A DNA stretch of 45,240 bases from Candidatus Poribacteria bacterium. Its GTDB lineage: Bacteria; Poribacteria; WGA-4E; WGA-3G. The position numbers and the translations under genes are program-made. The notes under the pieces are model-generated. The model was not told the origin of the DNA. It did no database searches and saw only the letters and a program-made list of their open reading frames with translations. Shown here piece after piece: positions 17,215 through 25,049 of this stretch. The stretch is taken from positions 1 to 45,240 of the forward strand of contig VXZK01000191.1 in assembly GCA_009845545.1 (NCBI GenBank). The letters run 5' to 3'. Numbering within the stretch: position 1 is the first letter of the stretch; every line of letters begins with the position of its first letter.

Positions 17215-17237
17215 GTAGGCACACATTGCAAGCCTAT
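17215..17237. repeat. Dispersed GTAGG repeat, copy 2
   Basis: GTAGGCACACATTGCAAGC, then CTAT, lies in the gap before the PorX-like gene. TAGGC and GCCTA form a 5-bp stem. It matches copy 1 at 5201 in 15 of the first 19 positions and resembles the sequence at 28139-28121 on the minus strand. Confidence 0.4.
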
Positions 17238-17294
17238 GTTGTGCTTTTGTTAAGCGAATTTTGGCTTGCAGGCTGTGCCAAAAGGGGGTATAAC

Positions 17295-18950
17295 ATGAAA
17301 GAAAAAAGATGGAGGATTCTGTGGATTGATAATCAAATAAATGATGAGGAGCAACCTGGAGGACGATCTAACGATTCATATCCTGAAAAACAGAAAGGTA
17401 TAACGCCAAAACCGTATGTTCGTTTTTTGGAGTATGAAGGATACGATGTATCCTTGGCAGGTACCAATGCTGAAGGCATTGCTTTAATTGCGGACGAGAC
17501 ATATCACGCTGTGCTATTGAATTATGATGCAGCGATGATAGAGGATAATTTGCTTGCACGTATCCGAGATGTGGATGCACATATTCCGATCATGCTCCTA
17601 ACGCATGAGAATCGACAGGAGGTCATGCAGCAAGCAAGCCTTTATAATGTTGGCAATATCTTCATGATGCCAGAGAATGTTCAGGTCGAAGCCTCTTCAA
17701 AACAGTTGGCCTTCTCACTTGCCTTTTTGCTTGAAAAACAGGGCGTTCGGGAAGCATATACACCGCAGGCATACGTCCAAAACTTTAACCGGACGACCGT
17801 TGCCGGTGGGAAAATGCGAGGGCGCGATGCCGATAGTGATTGGCAAACATGGATAGATACTTACGTTCGCCTCGTTGAATGGGATTTACGGCTTGATACG
17901 CTACATAATGTTGATGAACTTAAAACTATCCATGAAATGGAGAAACGTGAGGCAAACGCCGCGTTTGGAAACTATATTCAGGATAACTATAAGCATTGGC
18001 TTGTCGGTAAAGCCTCACCGACCTTGTCCGTAGATATCTTTTACAGATATGTCATCCCAGAAATTCAGGCAGGGAAACAGGTGCTATTTATCGTTATGGA
18101 TTGTATGCGGCTCGACCATTGGCTAAAAATTGAGCCGTTGCTCTATCCACTGTTTGACATAAAGACGGATTATTATTATTCCATTGTGCCGACGGCGACA
18201 CGTTATGCCCGGAACGCTATTTTTAGTGGATTGTTTCCACTTGAGCTAGCTGAAAGATATCCAGACCTGTACGCAGAACCAGATAACACGCACACGAGCA
18301 TCAATCGCTATGAGAAACAACTTCTGCGTTTGCAATTTGAGCGGCACGGCATATTTCTCAAACCACCGCCGCATTACTTCAAAATTTTTGATGTGCGTGG
18401 GGAGATGCAATACCTGCATTGGTTGAGCATCGCAGATAAGATTAGTTTGTCAGCGCTCGTTGTTGATTTCTTGGATATGCTGACCCATACGCGGTATGAA
18501 GTGGATCTGCTTCGGCAGCTGATTCCAGATGAAGCAGCATTCCGGACGCTCGTTCACGCTTGGTTTCAGCATTCGCGGCTCTATGAAATATTCAGGATTG
18601 CTGCTGAACGCGATATAACTGTCATCTTAACCTCTGACCACGGTTCGTTACTTTGTCAAAATGCTGCGAAAATTTCAAGCCAAGCCGAACTCACTACCGG
18701 GCTTCGGTTTAAAGAGGGCAGAAACATCTCGTGTACGCCTGAAACGGGGTGGATTATAAAAGACCCAGAGGCGTATCGCTTGCCCGGAGAATCGACACGG
18801 ATGAACTATGTACTCGCCAAAGAAGACTACTATTTTGTTTATGATAGGCAGTTCAACGTTTATAAGGAAATATTCCAGGGCAGCTTCCAACACGGTGGCG
18901 TTTCACTTGAAGAGATGATTCTGCCATGCGTTGTGCTTGAACCGAGATAG
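17295..18950 (+). CDS. PorX-like REC-PglZ protein with degenerate receiver
   Basis: 551 aa: an N-terminal response-regulator receiver-like domain (about 7-150), a helical linker, then a PglZ/alkaline-phosphatase-superfamily domain (about 260-551). The layout is that of PorX, the type IX secretion regulator. In the receiver the acidic pair reads Asp12-Asn13 (WIDNQ), the phospho-acceptor position is Asn76 (VLLNYD), the Thr is kept (LLTH, Thr103), and the conserved Lys is Met125 (FMMPEN). Phosphorylation is therefore unlikely. The PglZ part keeps FIVMDCMRLDHW (Asp269), PTATRYARNAIFSGL (Thr300/302), TSDHG (448-450) and HGG (His533). ATG 17295 follows AAGGGGG. dsbD starts 17 bp later. Role: inferred regulator or phosphodiesterase tied to envelope protein export. 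Confidence 0.8.
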   Translation: MKEKRWRILWIDNQINDEEQPGGRSNDSYPEKQKGITPKPYVRFLEYEGYDVSLAGTNAEGIALIADETYHAVLLNYDAAMIEDNLLARIRDVDAHIPIMLLTHENRQEVMQQASLYNVGNIFMMPENVQVEASSKQLAFSLAFLLEKQGVREAYTPQAYVQNFNRTTVAGGKMRGRDADSDWQTWIDTYVRLVEWDLRLDTLHNVDELKTIHEMEKREANAAFGNYIQDNYKHWLVGKASPTLSVDIFYRYVIPEIQAGKQVLFIVMDCMRLDHWLKIEPLLYPLFDIKTDYYYSIVPTATRYARNAIFSGLFPLELAERYPDLYAEPDNTHTSINRYEKQLLRLQFERHGIFLKPPPHYFKIFDVRGEMQYLHWLSIADKISLSALVVDFLDMLTHTRYEVDLLRQLIPDEAAFRTLVHAWFQHSRLYEIFRIAAERDITVILTSDHGSLLCQNAAKISSQAELTTGLRFKEGRNISCTPETGWIIKDPEAYRLPGESTRMNYVLAKEDYYFVYDRQFNVYKEIFQGSFQHGGVSLEEMILPCVVLEPR

Positions 18951-18967
18951 TTCAGGAGGATTTACCT

Positions 18968-20818
18968 ATGTTGAAAACCGTCAAACGGCATCAATATCTA
19001 TTCTGGAGTCTGTTAACGCTTATTGCGATAACTTTCCCGGTTCACACCCAAGCACAGTTCGCAGATTTCGGGCTTGGAGAAAAAGTGCCTGTCGAAAAAC
19101 TCGCCGCCAAAGGATACCTCTCACTTGACAAAGTGCACCCCGGGAGTCAATTCGAGATTGCTGTTGTTGTAGAGATTGCCAAAGGCTGGCACGTCAATGC
19201 CAACCCAGCGAAGGAAGGGTTTATAGCAACTGAGGTAACCCTACCTGAAGTATCGTATCTCGCTTTTGGGGAAGTTGTATATCCGGTAGGTGAAGTGCTA
19301 AAACTCGGATCCATCGGAGAGGCACCGGTCTATCACGATACCATCACCATCGGTATCCAAGCCGACTTAAGCCAGACAGCTCCAATTGGATCCAATACCT
19401 TGGATTTTCAACTCCAGTATCAGGCGTGTGACGATGCGCAGTGTCTGTTACCTGAAACCCTCAATTTTTCAGTACCTATTGAAGTTGTCAGTATAGAGGG
19501 GACAGTTCAACGTATTAATGAAACAATCTTCGCTAATATTGAATTCGGGGCACCGCTGGGGACTACTGGTGACGAAGGGAGTCTACAGCGCGCCCTCTCC
19601 GGTGGACAGGTCTGGCTGGCGTTTTTACTCGTGTTTGCTGGTGGGATATTGACCAGCCTGACCCCGTGTGTTTACCCGCTCATACCGATTACCGTTTCTA
19701 TTTTCGGTGCCAACGAGTCTGCCGGTCTATTCAAATCTTTTTTACTCTCTGTTGTGTATGTCATCGGCATTGTTGTTATGTATGCAATTTTAGGCGTGGC
19801 GGTTGCTTCAACAGGAGCGGTCTTCGGTCAGATAATGGCGAACCCGTGGGTGGTCGGTTTCATCAGTTTAATTCTCGTTACCCTTGGACTGTCGATGTTT
19901 GGTGTTTTTGAAATTCGGTTGCCGTCCGCAGTGCAGAACCGTCTGAACACCGTTGGCGGTGCCGGATTTGCTGGCGCATTCGCCATGGGAACAGTCGCAG
20001 GTGTGATCGCAGCCCCTTGCACAGGACCGGCATTAGCAGTAGTGCTAACGTATATAGCAACAACAGGGAGTCTGTTCCTCGGATTCTGGCTCATGTTCAC
20101 TTATGCGCTCGGCATGGGACTGCTTTTTATCGGTATCGGTACGTTCTCTGGCTTACTTTCTGCCCTGCCACGTTCAGGCGGTTGGATGTATATCTTGGAA
20201 AACATCTTCGGTATCGCTATTATTACGATGGCACTCTATTTTCTTAAGGACGTGTTTCCAGTGTTGCAGGATTTCCTCCAGAATTCGCTGCCGTTTTTTG
20301 CTATCGCTGGCTGTTTAGTGTTTATCGGTTTATGCCTCGGTAAGTTGACACAACGTTTCAGCGGTATCTCGCCACAGATAAAATTCCAGAAAGCGTGCGG
20401 TCTCTTGTTGGCAGTAATTGGTGCCTACATGTTTGTGGGGGGTATTCAACAACCTGCTGGACCGCAACTGAATTGGGTTTACGACGAAGCAGAAGGATTT
20501 GAAATCGCTAAGCGCGAAAATAAACTTGTAATGCTCGATTTTTACGCCTCTTGGTGCGCCGCGTGTAATGAACTGGATCACCAGACATACTCCGACCCTG
20601 CTGTTGCAGCGAGACTTGATGACTATGTTAATGTCAAACTTGATTTCACCCGCACCTCTGAAACGACGAAGGCACTCACCAAAAAGTACGAGATCCCCGG
20701 ATTACCGGTCGTCATTTTCTTGGATGCCGACCGCATTGTTCTGGAACGGTTCACTGGGTTTGTTAATGCTGAGGAGATGCTCAGCATTCTTGACGAAATT
20801 GAGAACAGTGCACAGTAA
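18968..20818 (+). CDS. dsbD: Thiol:disulfide interchange protein DsbD
   Basis: 616-aa inner-membrane electron carrier that passes reducing power from cytoplasmic thioredoxin to periplasmic thiol proteins. Signal peptide at about 1-29 (cut near TQA). The periplasmic alpha domain has a cysteine pair in QACDDAQC (Cys154, Cys159). The eight-helix beta domain has LTPCVYPLIP (Cys234) and AAPCTGP (Cys351). The C-terminal thioredoxin-like gamma domain has the active site ASWCAAC (Cys530, Cys533) and IPGLPVVIF. All six redox cysteines are present. Strong ribosome binding site AGGAGG. The short gap to the PorX-like gene suggests co-transcription. Confidence 0.93.
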   Translation: MLKTVKRHQYLFWSLLTLIAITFPVHTQAQFADFGLGEKVPVEKLAAKGYLSLDKVHPGSQFEIAVVVEIAKGWHVNANPAKEGFIATEVTLPEVSYLAFGEVVYPVGEVLKLGSIGEAPVYHDTITIGIQADLSQTAPIGSNTLDFQLQYQACDDAQCLLPETLNFSVPIEVVSIEGTVQRINETIFANIEFGAPLGTTGDEGSLQRALSGGQVWLAFLLVFAGGILTSLTPCVYPLIPITVSIFGANESAGLFKSFLLSVVYVIGIVVMYAILGVAVASTGAVFGQIMANPWVVGFISLILVTLGLSMFGVFEIRLPSAVQNRLNTVGGAGFAGAFAMGTVAGVIAAPCTGPALAVVLTYIATTGSLFLGFWLMFTYALGMGLLFIGIGTFSGLLSALPRSGGWMYILENIFGIAIITMALYFLKDVFPVLQDFLQNSLPFFAIAGCLVFIGLCLGKLTQRFSGISPQIKFQKACGLLLAVIGAYMFVGGIQQPAGPQLNWVYDEAEGFEIAKRENKLVMLDFYASWCAACNELDHQTYSDPAVAARLDDYVNVKLDFTRTSETTKALTKKYEIPGLPVVIFLDADRIVLERFTGFVNAEEMLSILDEIENSAQ

Positions 20819-20893
20819 TGTGTCGCTTCGGTTGTTGAATTGAAACGGCTGTACAATAGTTTCGTGTTTCAACTCAAGGCAAAAGGAGTTCGT

Positions 20894-22027
20894 ATGTCAT
20901 CCAGCGCAAAATCCCTATTTTCCTTACGCAATTGGCTCATTTATGCAGAGGTGCTGGCGGTGGTCGGCTTTGTTGTGCTGGCATCCCTCTATATTCGGCG
21001 AGGGAGTGCTGAACCCGAATCGCCACCTGTGTCACAAGTGAGTACCTTCATTGAGAAAGCAGACGCGCTTTTCGCGCAGGAGGATCTCGTTGATGCTGCG
21101 TTCCTCTATTGGCGGGCGTTACAAGCGTTAGAAACTGCTGAGCAGGCACAGGTCTTCTCAGTAAACGGGGTGTCTCAGGCAAGCGCAGAAGTCGATTTGC
21201 ATGCCAATCTCCGCATTGTGGAAATCTATTCGCGGAGCGGTTGGGCAAAGGATGCGAAGGCGCGCTTAGAACAGGCAGCCCGTATTCAGCCAGATCATCC
21301 AGAGGTCCGACTCTTACGTGGCAAACTGCTTAGCGATGAAGCCTTAGATGATACGTTATCGGCGCAAGCGGCGGAAGAATTCCTCGCTGTGATTGAGAGC
21401 GATCCAAACAACGCTGAAGCACACTATCTTCTTGCTGTCCTCTATCACGGAAACAGGCAGCTTGAACAAGCGGTTGACCACTACAAACAAGCGATTGAAA
21501 GTGATCCAGAGTTCCAAGATATTACGTCCCAAAAAGCACCTATCGGTATCCTTGCCCGCCTTCAGTTATCGAGGACGTACGCCAGGATGCTTCAAAGTTA
21601 TCAATTTCTTGATCGGGAATTCACCGATGAAGATCTGGCTGAAGTGACCCGCCTTGAATCGGAGTCAATCCTCCTATTGGAGCAAGCAGTGGCGAAGCGT
21701 TCTGAGATGGACGAAATCGTTGCGGACCTTGTGCGTTTGTACTTTGCGCGTGCAGCTGCACTTGAGCGCGAAGATATCGAAACGCGTCGGTACGCGGATG
21801 CGCTTCAGGTTTACGAACGCATTGTAACGCTTGATCCACAAGAGGTTCGCGCGTGGGAACGGATGGCTGAAATTTATGGCAGTTTTCTTGGTGATAAAGC
21901 GAAGGCACTTGAGATGTACCGGAGAGTATACGAGATTGAATCGCACCCGACTGTCTTAGCGAATATCAAATCGCTTGAAGAAGACTTGGAAGCCGAGGAA
22001 GAGGGCTTAGAAGCTGAAACGGAATAA
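20894..22027 (+). CDS. Membrane-anchored TPR protein
   Basis: 377 aa. A short basic start and one transmembrane helix (about 14-34, LIYAEVLAVVGFVVLASLYI) are followed by a periplasmic TPR solenoid. Recognisable repeats include ADALFAQEDLVDAAFLYWRA, AEAHYLLAVLYHGNRQLEQA and the segment ending ALEMYRRVYEIE. The C-terminus is strongly acidic (EEDLEAEEEGLEAETE). AAAAGGAG precedes ATG 20894; the frame further upstream is discarded. Third gene of the likely PorX-DsbD-TPR operon. Protein-protein scaffold; partner unknown. Confidence 0.8.
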   Translation: MSSSAKSLFSLRNWLIYAEVLAVVGFVVLASLYIRRGSAEPESPPVSQVSTFIEKADALFAQEDLVDAAFLYWRALQALETAEQAQVFSVNGVSQASAEVDLHANLRIVEIYSRSGWAKDAKARLEQAARIQPDHPEVRLLRGKLLSDEALDDTLSAQAAEEFLAVIESDPNNAEAHYLLAVLYHGNRQLEQAVDHYKQAIESDPEFQDITSQKAPIGILARLQLSRTYARMLQSYQFLDREFTDEDLAEVTRLESESILLLEQAVAKRSEMDEIVADLVRLYFARAAALEREDIETRRYADALQVYERIVTLDPQEVRAWERMAEIYGSFLGDKAKALEMYRRVYEIESHPTVLANIKSLEEDLEAEEEGLEAETE

Positions 22028-22065
22028 GTGAATTATGGGTTGTGGAAGTACGGAAAGAAACGGAG

Positions 22066-22137
22066 AGCCGATGAGAGGATTTGAACCTCCGACCTACTGA
22101 TTACGAATCAGTTGCTCTTCCCCTGAGCTACACCGGC
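22066..22137 (-). tRNA. tRNA-Thr (anticodon CGT)
   Basis: On the minus strand the cloverleaf closes: acceptor GCCGGTG pairs with CATCGGC (one G-U), D-arm GCTC..GAGC, anticodon stem ACTGA/TCAGT with loop TTCGTAA (CGT, reads ACG), T-arm GGAGG-TTCAAAT-CCTCT. CCA is not encoded. It lies 17 bp downstream of tRNA-Phe, so the two share a transcript. It is convergent with the TPR gene. Confidence 0.93.
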
Positions 22138-22154
22138 TTAGCAAACTTAGAAAA

Positions 22155-22227
22155 TGCCGAGAGGCAGAATCGAACTGCCGACACATAGATTTTCAGTCTA
22201 CTGCTCTACCGACTGAGCTATCTCGGC
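22155..22227 (-). tRNA. tRNA-Phe (anticodon GAA)
   Basis: Minus-strand cloverleaf: acceptor GCCGAGA with TCTCGGC, discriminator A, D-arm GCTC..GAGC, anticodon stem GTAGA/TCTAT with loop CTGAAAA (GAA), T-arm GGCAG-TTCGATT-CTGCC. First gene of the Phe-Thr pair, 8 bp or so after the predicted transcription start. Confidence 0.95.
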
Positions 22228-22240
22228 ACAAGGCTATATT

Positions 22241-22269
22241 ATAATACCATTAAAGCAGAGGGTTGTCAA
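22241..22269 (-). promoter_or_regulatory. Promoter of the tRNA-Phe/tRNA-Thr operon
   Basis: On the minus strand, a perfect TTGACA (22269-22264), a 17-bp spacer and TATTAT (22246-22241), with an overlapping TATAAT just downstream. Position and quality fit a strong stable-RNA promoter. Confidence 0.75.
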
Positions 22270-22441
22270 GTTTTTTTGAGAAAAAATCACTACCTCTGCA
22301 AACACCGAACCTACCCCGCTGAATGCGACACCTGAGGGCAACTGTACTCTGTTGCAAAGTGATACGCCAGTTTATGCCGGTATGCCTGAAGCCGGTTCCC
22401 TTACAGCAGAAATCGACGTTCTGAATCTATGAAGTTTGCCG

Positions 22442-23548
22442 TTAGGAGGCCAAGCGCATCGGCACGACAAGACAAAGATGCCCTTCCTCACCGATCGGCT
22501 TAAAGAATATAGGCTTTACTTCAGTTGTAAATTCAATTGCGACGGATTCTGTTTCGATGTGTGTCAACGCCTCTATCAATAGGCGCGCATCAATCCCAAA
22601 TTGTATCTGTCCGGTAGCGGATTCCACAGGAAACGTCTCGTGTGCTTCGCCTAATTCCGGGGTATTCACTGAGACTTGGACCTGATCCGCATCAATCTCT
22701 ACACAGATTGCATAGCTTTTGGGGTTTGATAGGAGTGCGACGCGTCTACCGGCTTGCAGAAGTTGTTCTTTAGAAACAATCGCTGTGCCTTCCGGAGCTT
22801 CGGGAATGACCTCTCGATATTTTGGGTAATCGCCCTCGACCAACCGTGTGGTTAAAGTGGCATTGTCATCAGCGAGCAGCACCTGATTGTCAAGGATTGA
22901 AATCTGCACTGTCCCCGATTCAGCGAAAGTACGCTCAATCTCTTTAACGGCTTTCAGTGGAACGATGAATCCTTCCACATTTTCTGGAGTCTCGAACGGT
23001 TCACACTGCGCGAGGGCAAGCCGATGCATATCAGTCGCAACGACTTCGGTCTTATCTTCAAGGAAATTAAAATAGAGTCCATTTAGGTAGTATCGAACAT
23101 CCTCTGTCGCTGCGGCGAATTCGGTTCTGCGAAGGACAGCGCGCAAAGTTTCGCCATCAATCGTCAGCGAATGCCCATCAACAGAAGGGAGTTGCGGGAA
23201 TTCTTCGTCTGGGAGTCCAATAATCTTATAGACCCCATCACCACAAGTAATTTCAACACGATCATTTGCCGTGGTTACGAAGCGTATCGTCTTATCTTCG
23301 GGGAGTTCTTTGACGATATCCGCCAACTTTTTAGCGGAGACGGTGATTGCCCCATCTTCTTCAATGACACCTTCTATCTTAATCTTAATCCCGACTTCAA
23401 GATCCGTTGCGACACATTCAATCTTCCCATCTACGGCTTGAATCAGAACGTTTGAAAGGATCGGTAAGACATTGCGTCCGCTCGCTACGCCTTGTAGCAC
23501 TTGCAGCGCGTGCAAGAGGTTATGTTTTTCATCAAAAGTTAGTTCCAT
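22442..23548 (-). CDS. dnaN: DNA polymerase III beta sliding clamp, canonical copy
   Basis: 368-aa beta clamp, the ring that tethers polymerase III and repair proteins to DNA. Standard landmarks: AKKLADIVKELPED, GLPDEEFPQLP, RRTEFAAATEDVRYYLNG, TDMHRLAL (residues 172-179, same numbering as E. coli TDGHR), and C-terminal VVPMRL. The peptide-binding cleft is close to consensus (His175, Arg176, Leu177), although E. coli Met362 is Val here. ATG 23548 aligns with the start of the paralogue and has GGGAAA upstream; a TTG two codons earlier is discarded. It is the downstream member of a tandem pair with its own promoter. No dnaA or recF is nearby. Confidence 0.93.
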   Translation of the reverse strand: MELTFDEKHNLLHALQVLQGVASGRNVLPILSNVLIQAVDGKIECVATDLEVGIKIKIEGVIEEDGAITVSAKKLADIVKELPEDKTIRFVTTANDRVEITCGDGVYKIIGLPDEEFPQLPSVDGHSLTIDGETLRAVLRRTEFAAATEDVRYYLNGLYFNFLEDKTEVVATDMHRLALAQCEPFETPENVEGFIVPLKAVKEIERTFAESGTVQISILDNQVLLADDNATLTTRLVEGDYPKYREVIPEAPEGTAIVSKEQLLQAGRRVALLSNPKSYAICVEIDADQVQVSVNTPELGEAHETFPVESATGQIQFGIDARLLIEALTHIETESVAIEFTTEVKPIFFKPIGEEGHLCLVVPMRLAS

Positions 23549-23578
23549 TTCCAATTTTCCCTATTAAGCATTTCAGTA

Positions 23579-23608
23579 ATTCTAACAGAAATGCCGCGTT
23601 AAAATCAA
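23579..23608 (-). promoter_or_regulatory. Promoter of the downstream dnaN copy
   Basis: TTGATT (23608-23603), an 18-bp spacer and TAGAAT (23584-23579) on the minus strand. It is homologous, base for base with a few changes, to the promoter of the upstream copy, so it was duplicated with the gene. Confidence 0.55.
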
Positions 23609-23746
23609 GCACATTTTCAATGTGTGTTAAGTCGTCTCGACTGTGATGTCGGAACAGTTGTTTTGTTTATCCGCAAGACTGTTCCTGTTAGATGTTGGTA
23701 TGACGAAAAACCAGTTCGTTACGGCGAAAAAACGACCCCGGTTCTT

Positions 23747-24850
23747 CTAAGAGCCCAAGCGCATCGGGTGTATAAGACAAAGATGTCCATCCTCACCCAC
23801 GGGTTTAAAGGCGACAGTGGTCACCGCAGTTGTAAATTCAATTGCGACGGATTCTGTTTCGATGTGTGATAGTGTCTCAATCAGCAAGCGTGCATCAAGC
23901 CCAATGCGTTCGCGTCCATTGCAGGACTCAACAGAGATCGTCTCGTGTGCCTCGCCTAATTCCGGTGTGTTCGTCGAGAGATGGATCTGCTCAGTACTAA
24001 TTTCTAAACAGATCGCATGGCTTTTGGGATTTGATAGCAGTGCCACACGTCGGCTCGCTTGGAGGAACTGTTCCCTTGAGACAACCGCTCTACCTGTCGT
24101 GGCTTCAGGGATGAGTGCCTGATATTTCGGATAATCTCCTTCAACAAGCCGTGTGGTTAAGGTGGCATTGTCATCAGCGAGCAGAATCTGGTTTTCAAGG
24201 ATTGAGATCTGCACTGTATCCGATTCAGCGAAGGTGCGTTCAATCTCTTTAACAGCTTTCAGCGGAACGATGAATCCCTCTACATTTTCTGGTGCTTTAA
24301 ACGGTTCACAATGGGCGAGTGCAAGCCATATCGCGTCAGTCGCAACAACTTCCGTCTTATCTTCAAGAAAATTAAAGTAGAGTCCGTTTAGGTAGTATCG
24401 AACATCCTCTGTCGCTGCGGCGAATTCGGTTCTACGGATGACAGCGCGCAAGGTTTCACCATCAATCGTCAGCGAATGCCCATCAACAGAAGGGAGTTGC
24501 GGGAATTCTTCGTCCGGAAGTCCAATAATCTTATAAACACCAGCACCGCAAGTGATTTCAACACGATCGTTTGCCGTGGTTACAAAGTTGATGGCATTAT
24601 CTTCGGGGAGTTCTTTGACGATATCCGCCAATTTTTTAGCGGAAACGGTAATCGCGCCATCTTCTTGAATGGCACCTTCCACCTTAATCTTAATCCCAAC
24701 TTCGAGATCCGTTGCGACACATTCAATCTTTCCATCTGCGGCTTGGATCAGGACGTTTGAAAGGATCGGTAAAGTATTGCGCCCACTCGCGACACCTTGC
24801 AGTATTTGCAGCGCATGCAAGATGTCATGTTTTTCAAAAGTTAGTTCCAT
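23747..24850 (-). CDS. Beta sliding clamp paralogue with altered peptide cleft
   Basis: 367-aa DnaN paralogue encoded just upstream of dnaN. The first 173 residues differ from the neighbour by 13 substitutions and one missing residue. Then the cleft element TDMHRLAL becomes TDAIWLAL (171-178): the positions equal to E. coli Gly174-His175-Arg176 are Ala-Ile-Trp. The PKYREV segment becomes PKYQAL, and VVPMRL becomes IHPMRL (E. coli Met362 position is His). The ring-forming core is conserved, so it should still dimerise, possibly also with DnaN, but client binding is likely changed or lost. Good start with AGGAGA. The frame is intact, which argues against a pseudogene. A heterodimer subunit or a specialised clamp is inference. 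Confidence 0.9.
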   Translation of the reverse strand: MELTFEKHDILHALQILQGVASGRNTLPILSNVLIQAADGKIECVATDLEVGIKIKVEGAIQEDGAITVSAKKLADIVKELPEDNAINFVTTANDRVEITCGAGVYKIIGLPDEEFPQLPSVDGHSLTIDGETLRAVIRRTEFAAATEDVRYYLNGLYFNFLEDKTEVVATDAIWLALAHCEPFKAPENVEGFIVPLKAVKEIERTFAESDTVQISILENQILLADDNATLTTRLVEGDYPKYQALIPEATTGRAVVSREQFLQASRRVALLSNPKSHAICLEISTEQIHLSTNTPELGEAHETISVESCNGRERIGLDARLLIETLSHIETESVAIEFTTAVTTVAFKPVGEDGHLCLIHPMRLGS

Positions 24851-24883
24851 TCCCAGTTCTCCTTACTCAGAAGTGTTTCAGTA

Positions 24884-24913
24884 ATTTTACCAGAAAAGTC
24901 GCATTAAAGTCAA
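24884..24913 (-). promoter_or_regulatory. Promoter of the upstream dnaN paralogue
   Basis: TTGACT (24913-24908), an 18-bp spacer and TAAAAT (24889-24884) on the minus strand, about 35 bp before the start codon. Same arrangement as the promoter of the downstream copy. Confidence 0.6.
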
Positions 24914-24978
24914 GTGCTTTTTCAACGTTAAGTAGACTCCTGCCTGTGCCCCTATGAACTGTTCTTGGAATAGGTTGT

Positions 24979-25030
24979 GGTAGACCGAGTTGAATTACCC
25001 GGCGTATGTGCTTGTTTCAATCGGTCTACC
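24979..25030. other. Long stem-loop between the M16 protease gene and the clamp genes
   Basis: GGTAGACCGAGTTGAA (24979-24994) pairs with TTCAATCGGTCTACC (25016-25030) with a single bulged G, giving a 15-bp stem and a loop of about 21 nt. TTTT follows on the plus strand, but genes on both sides run on the minus strand, where no T-run follows. It may end or process the M16 transcript, or act as a leader element for the clamp transcript. Confidence 0.5.
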
Positions 25031-25049
25031 TTTTGAAGTGAACCCGATG

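Noticed and set aside
22066..22227. tRNA genes as an integration site of a mobile element
   Set aside because: No integrase, no direct repeat of a tRNA 3-prime end, and the neighbours (TPR protein, dnaN) are not typical island cargo.
23560..24960. Chromosome origin near the dnaN genes
   Set aside because: dnaN often marks oriC, but no dnaA, recF or gyrB is present. Only one near-match to a DnaA box (TTATCCGCA, about 23667) was seen, without clustering.
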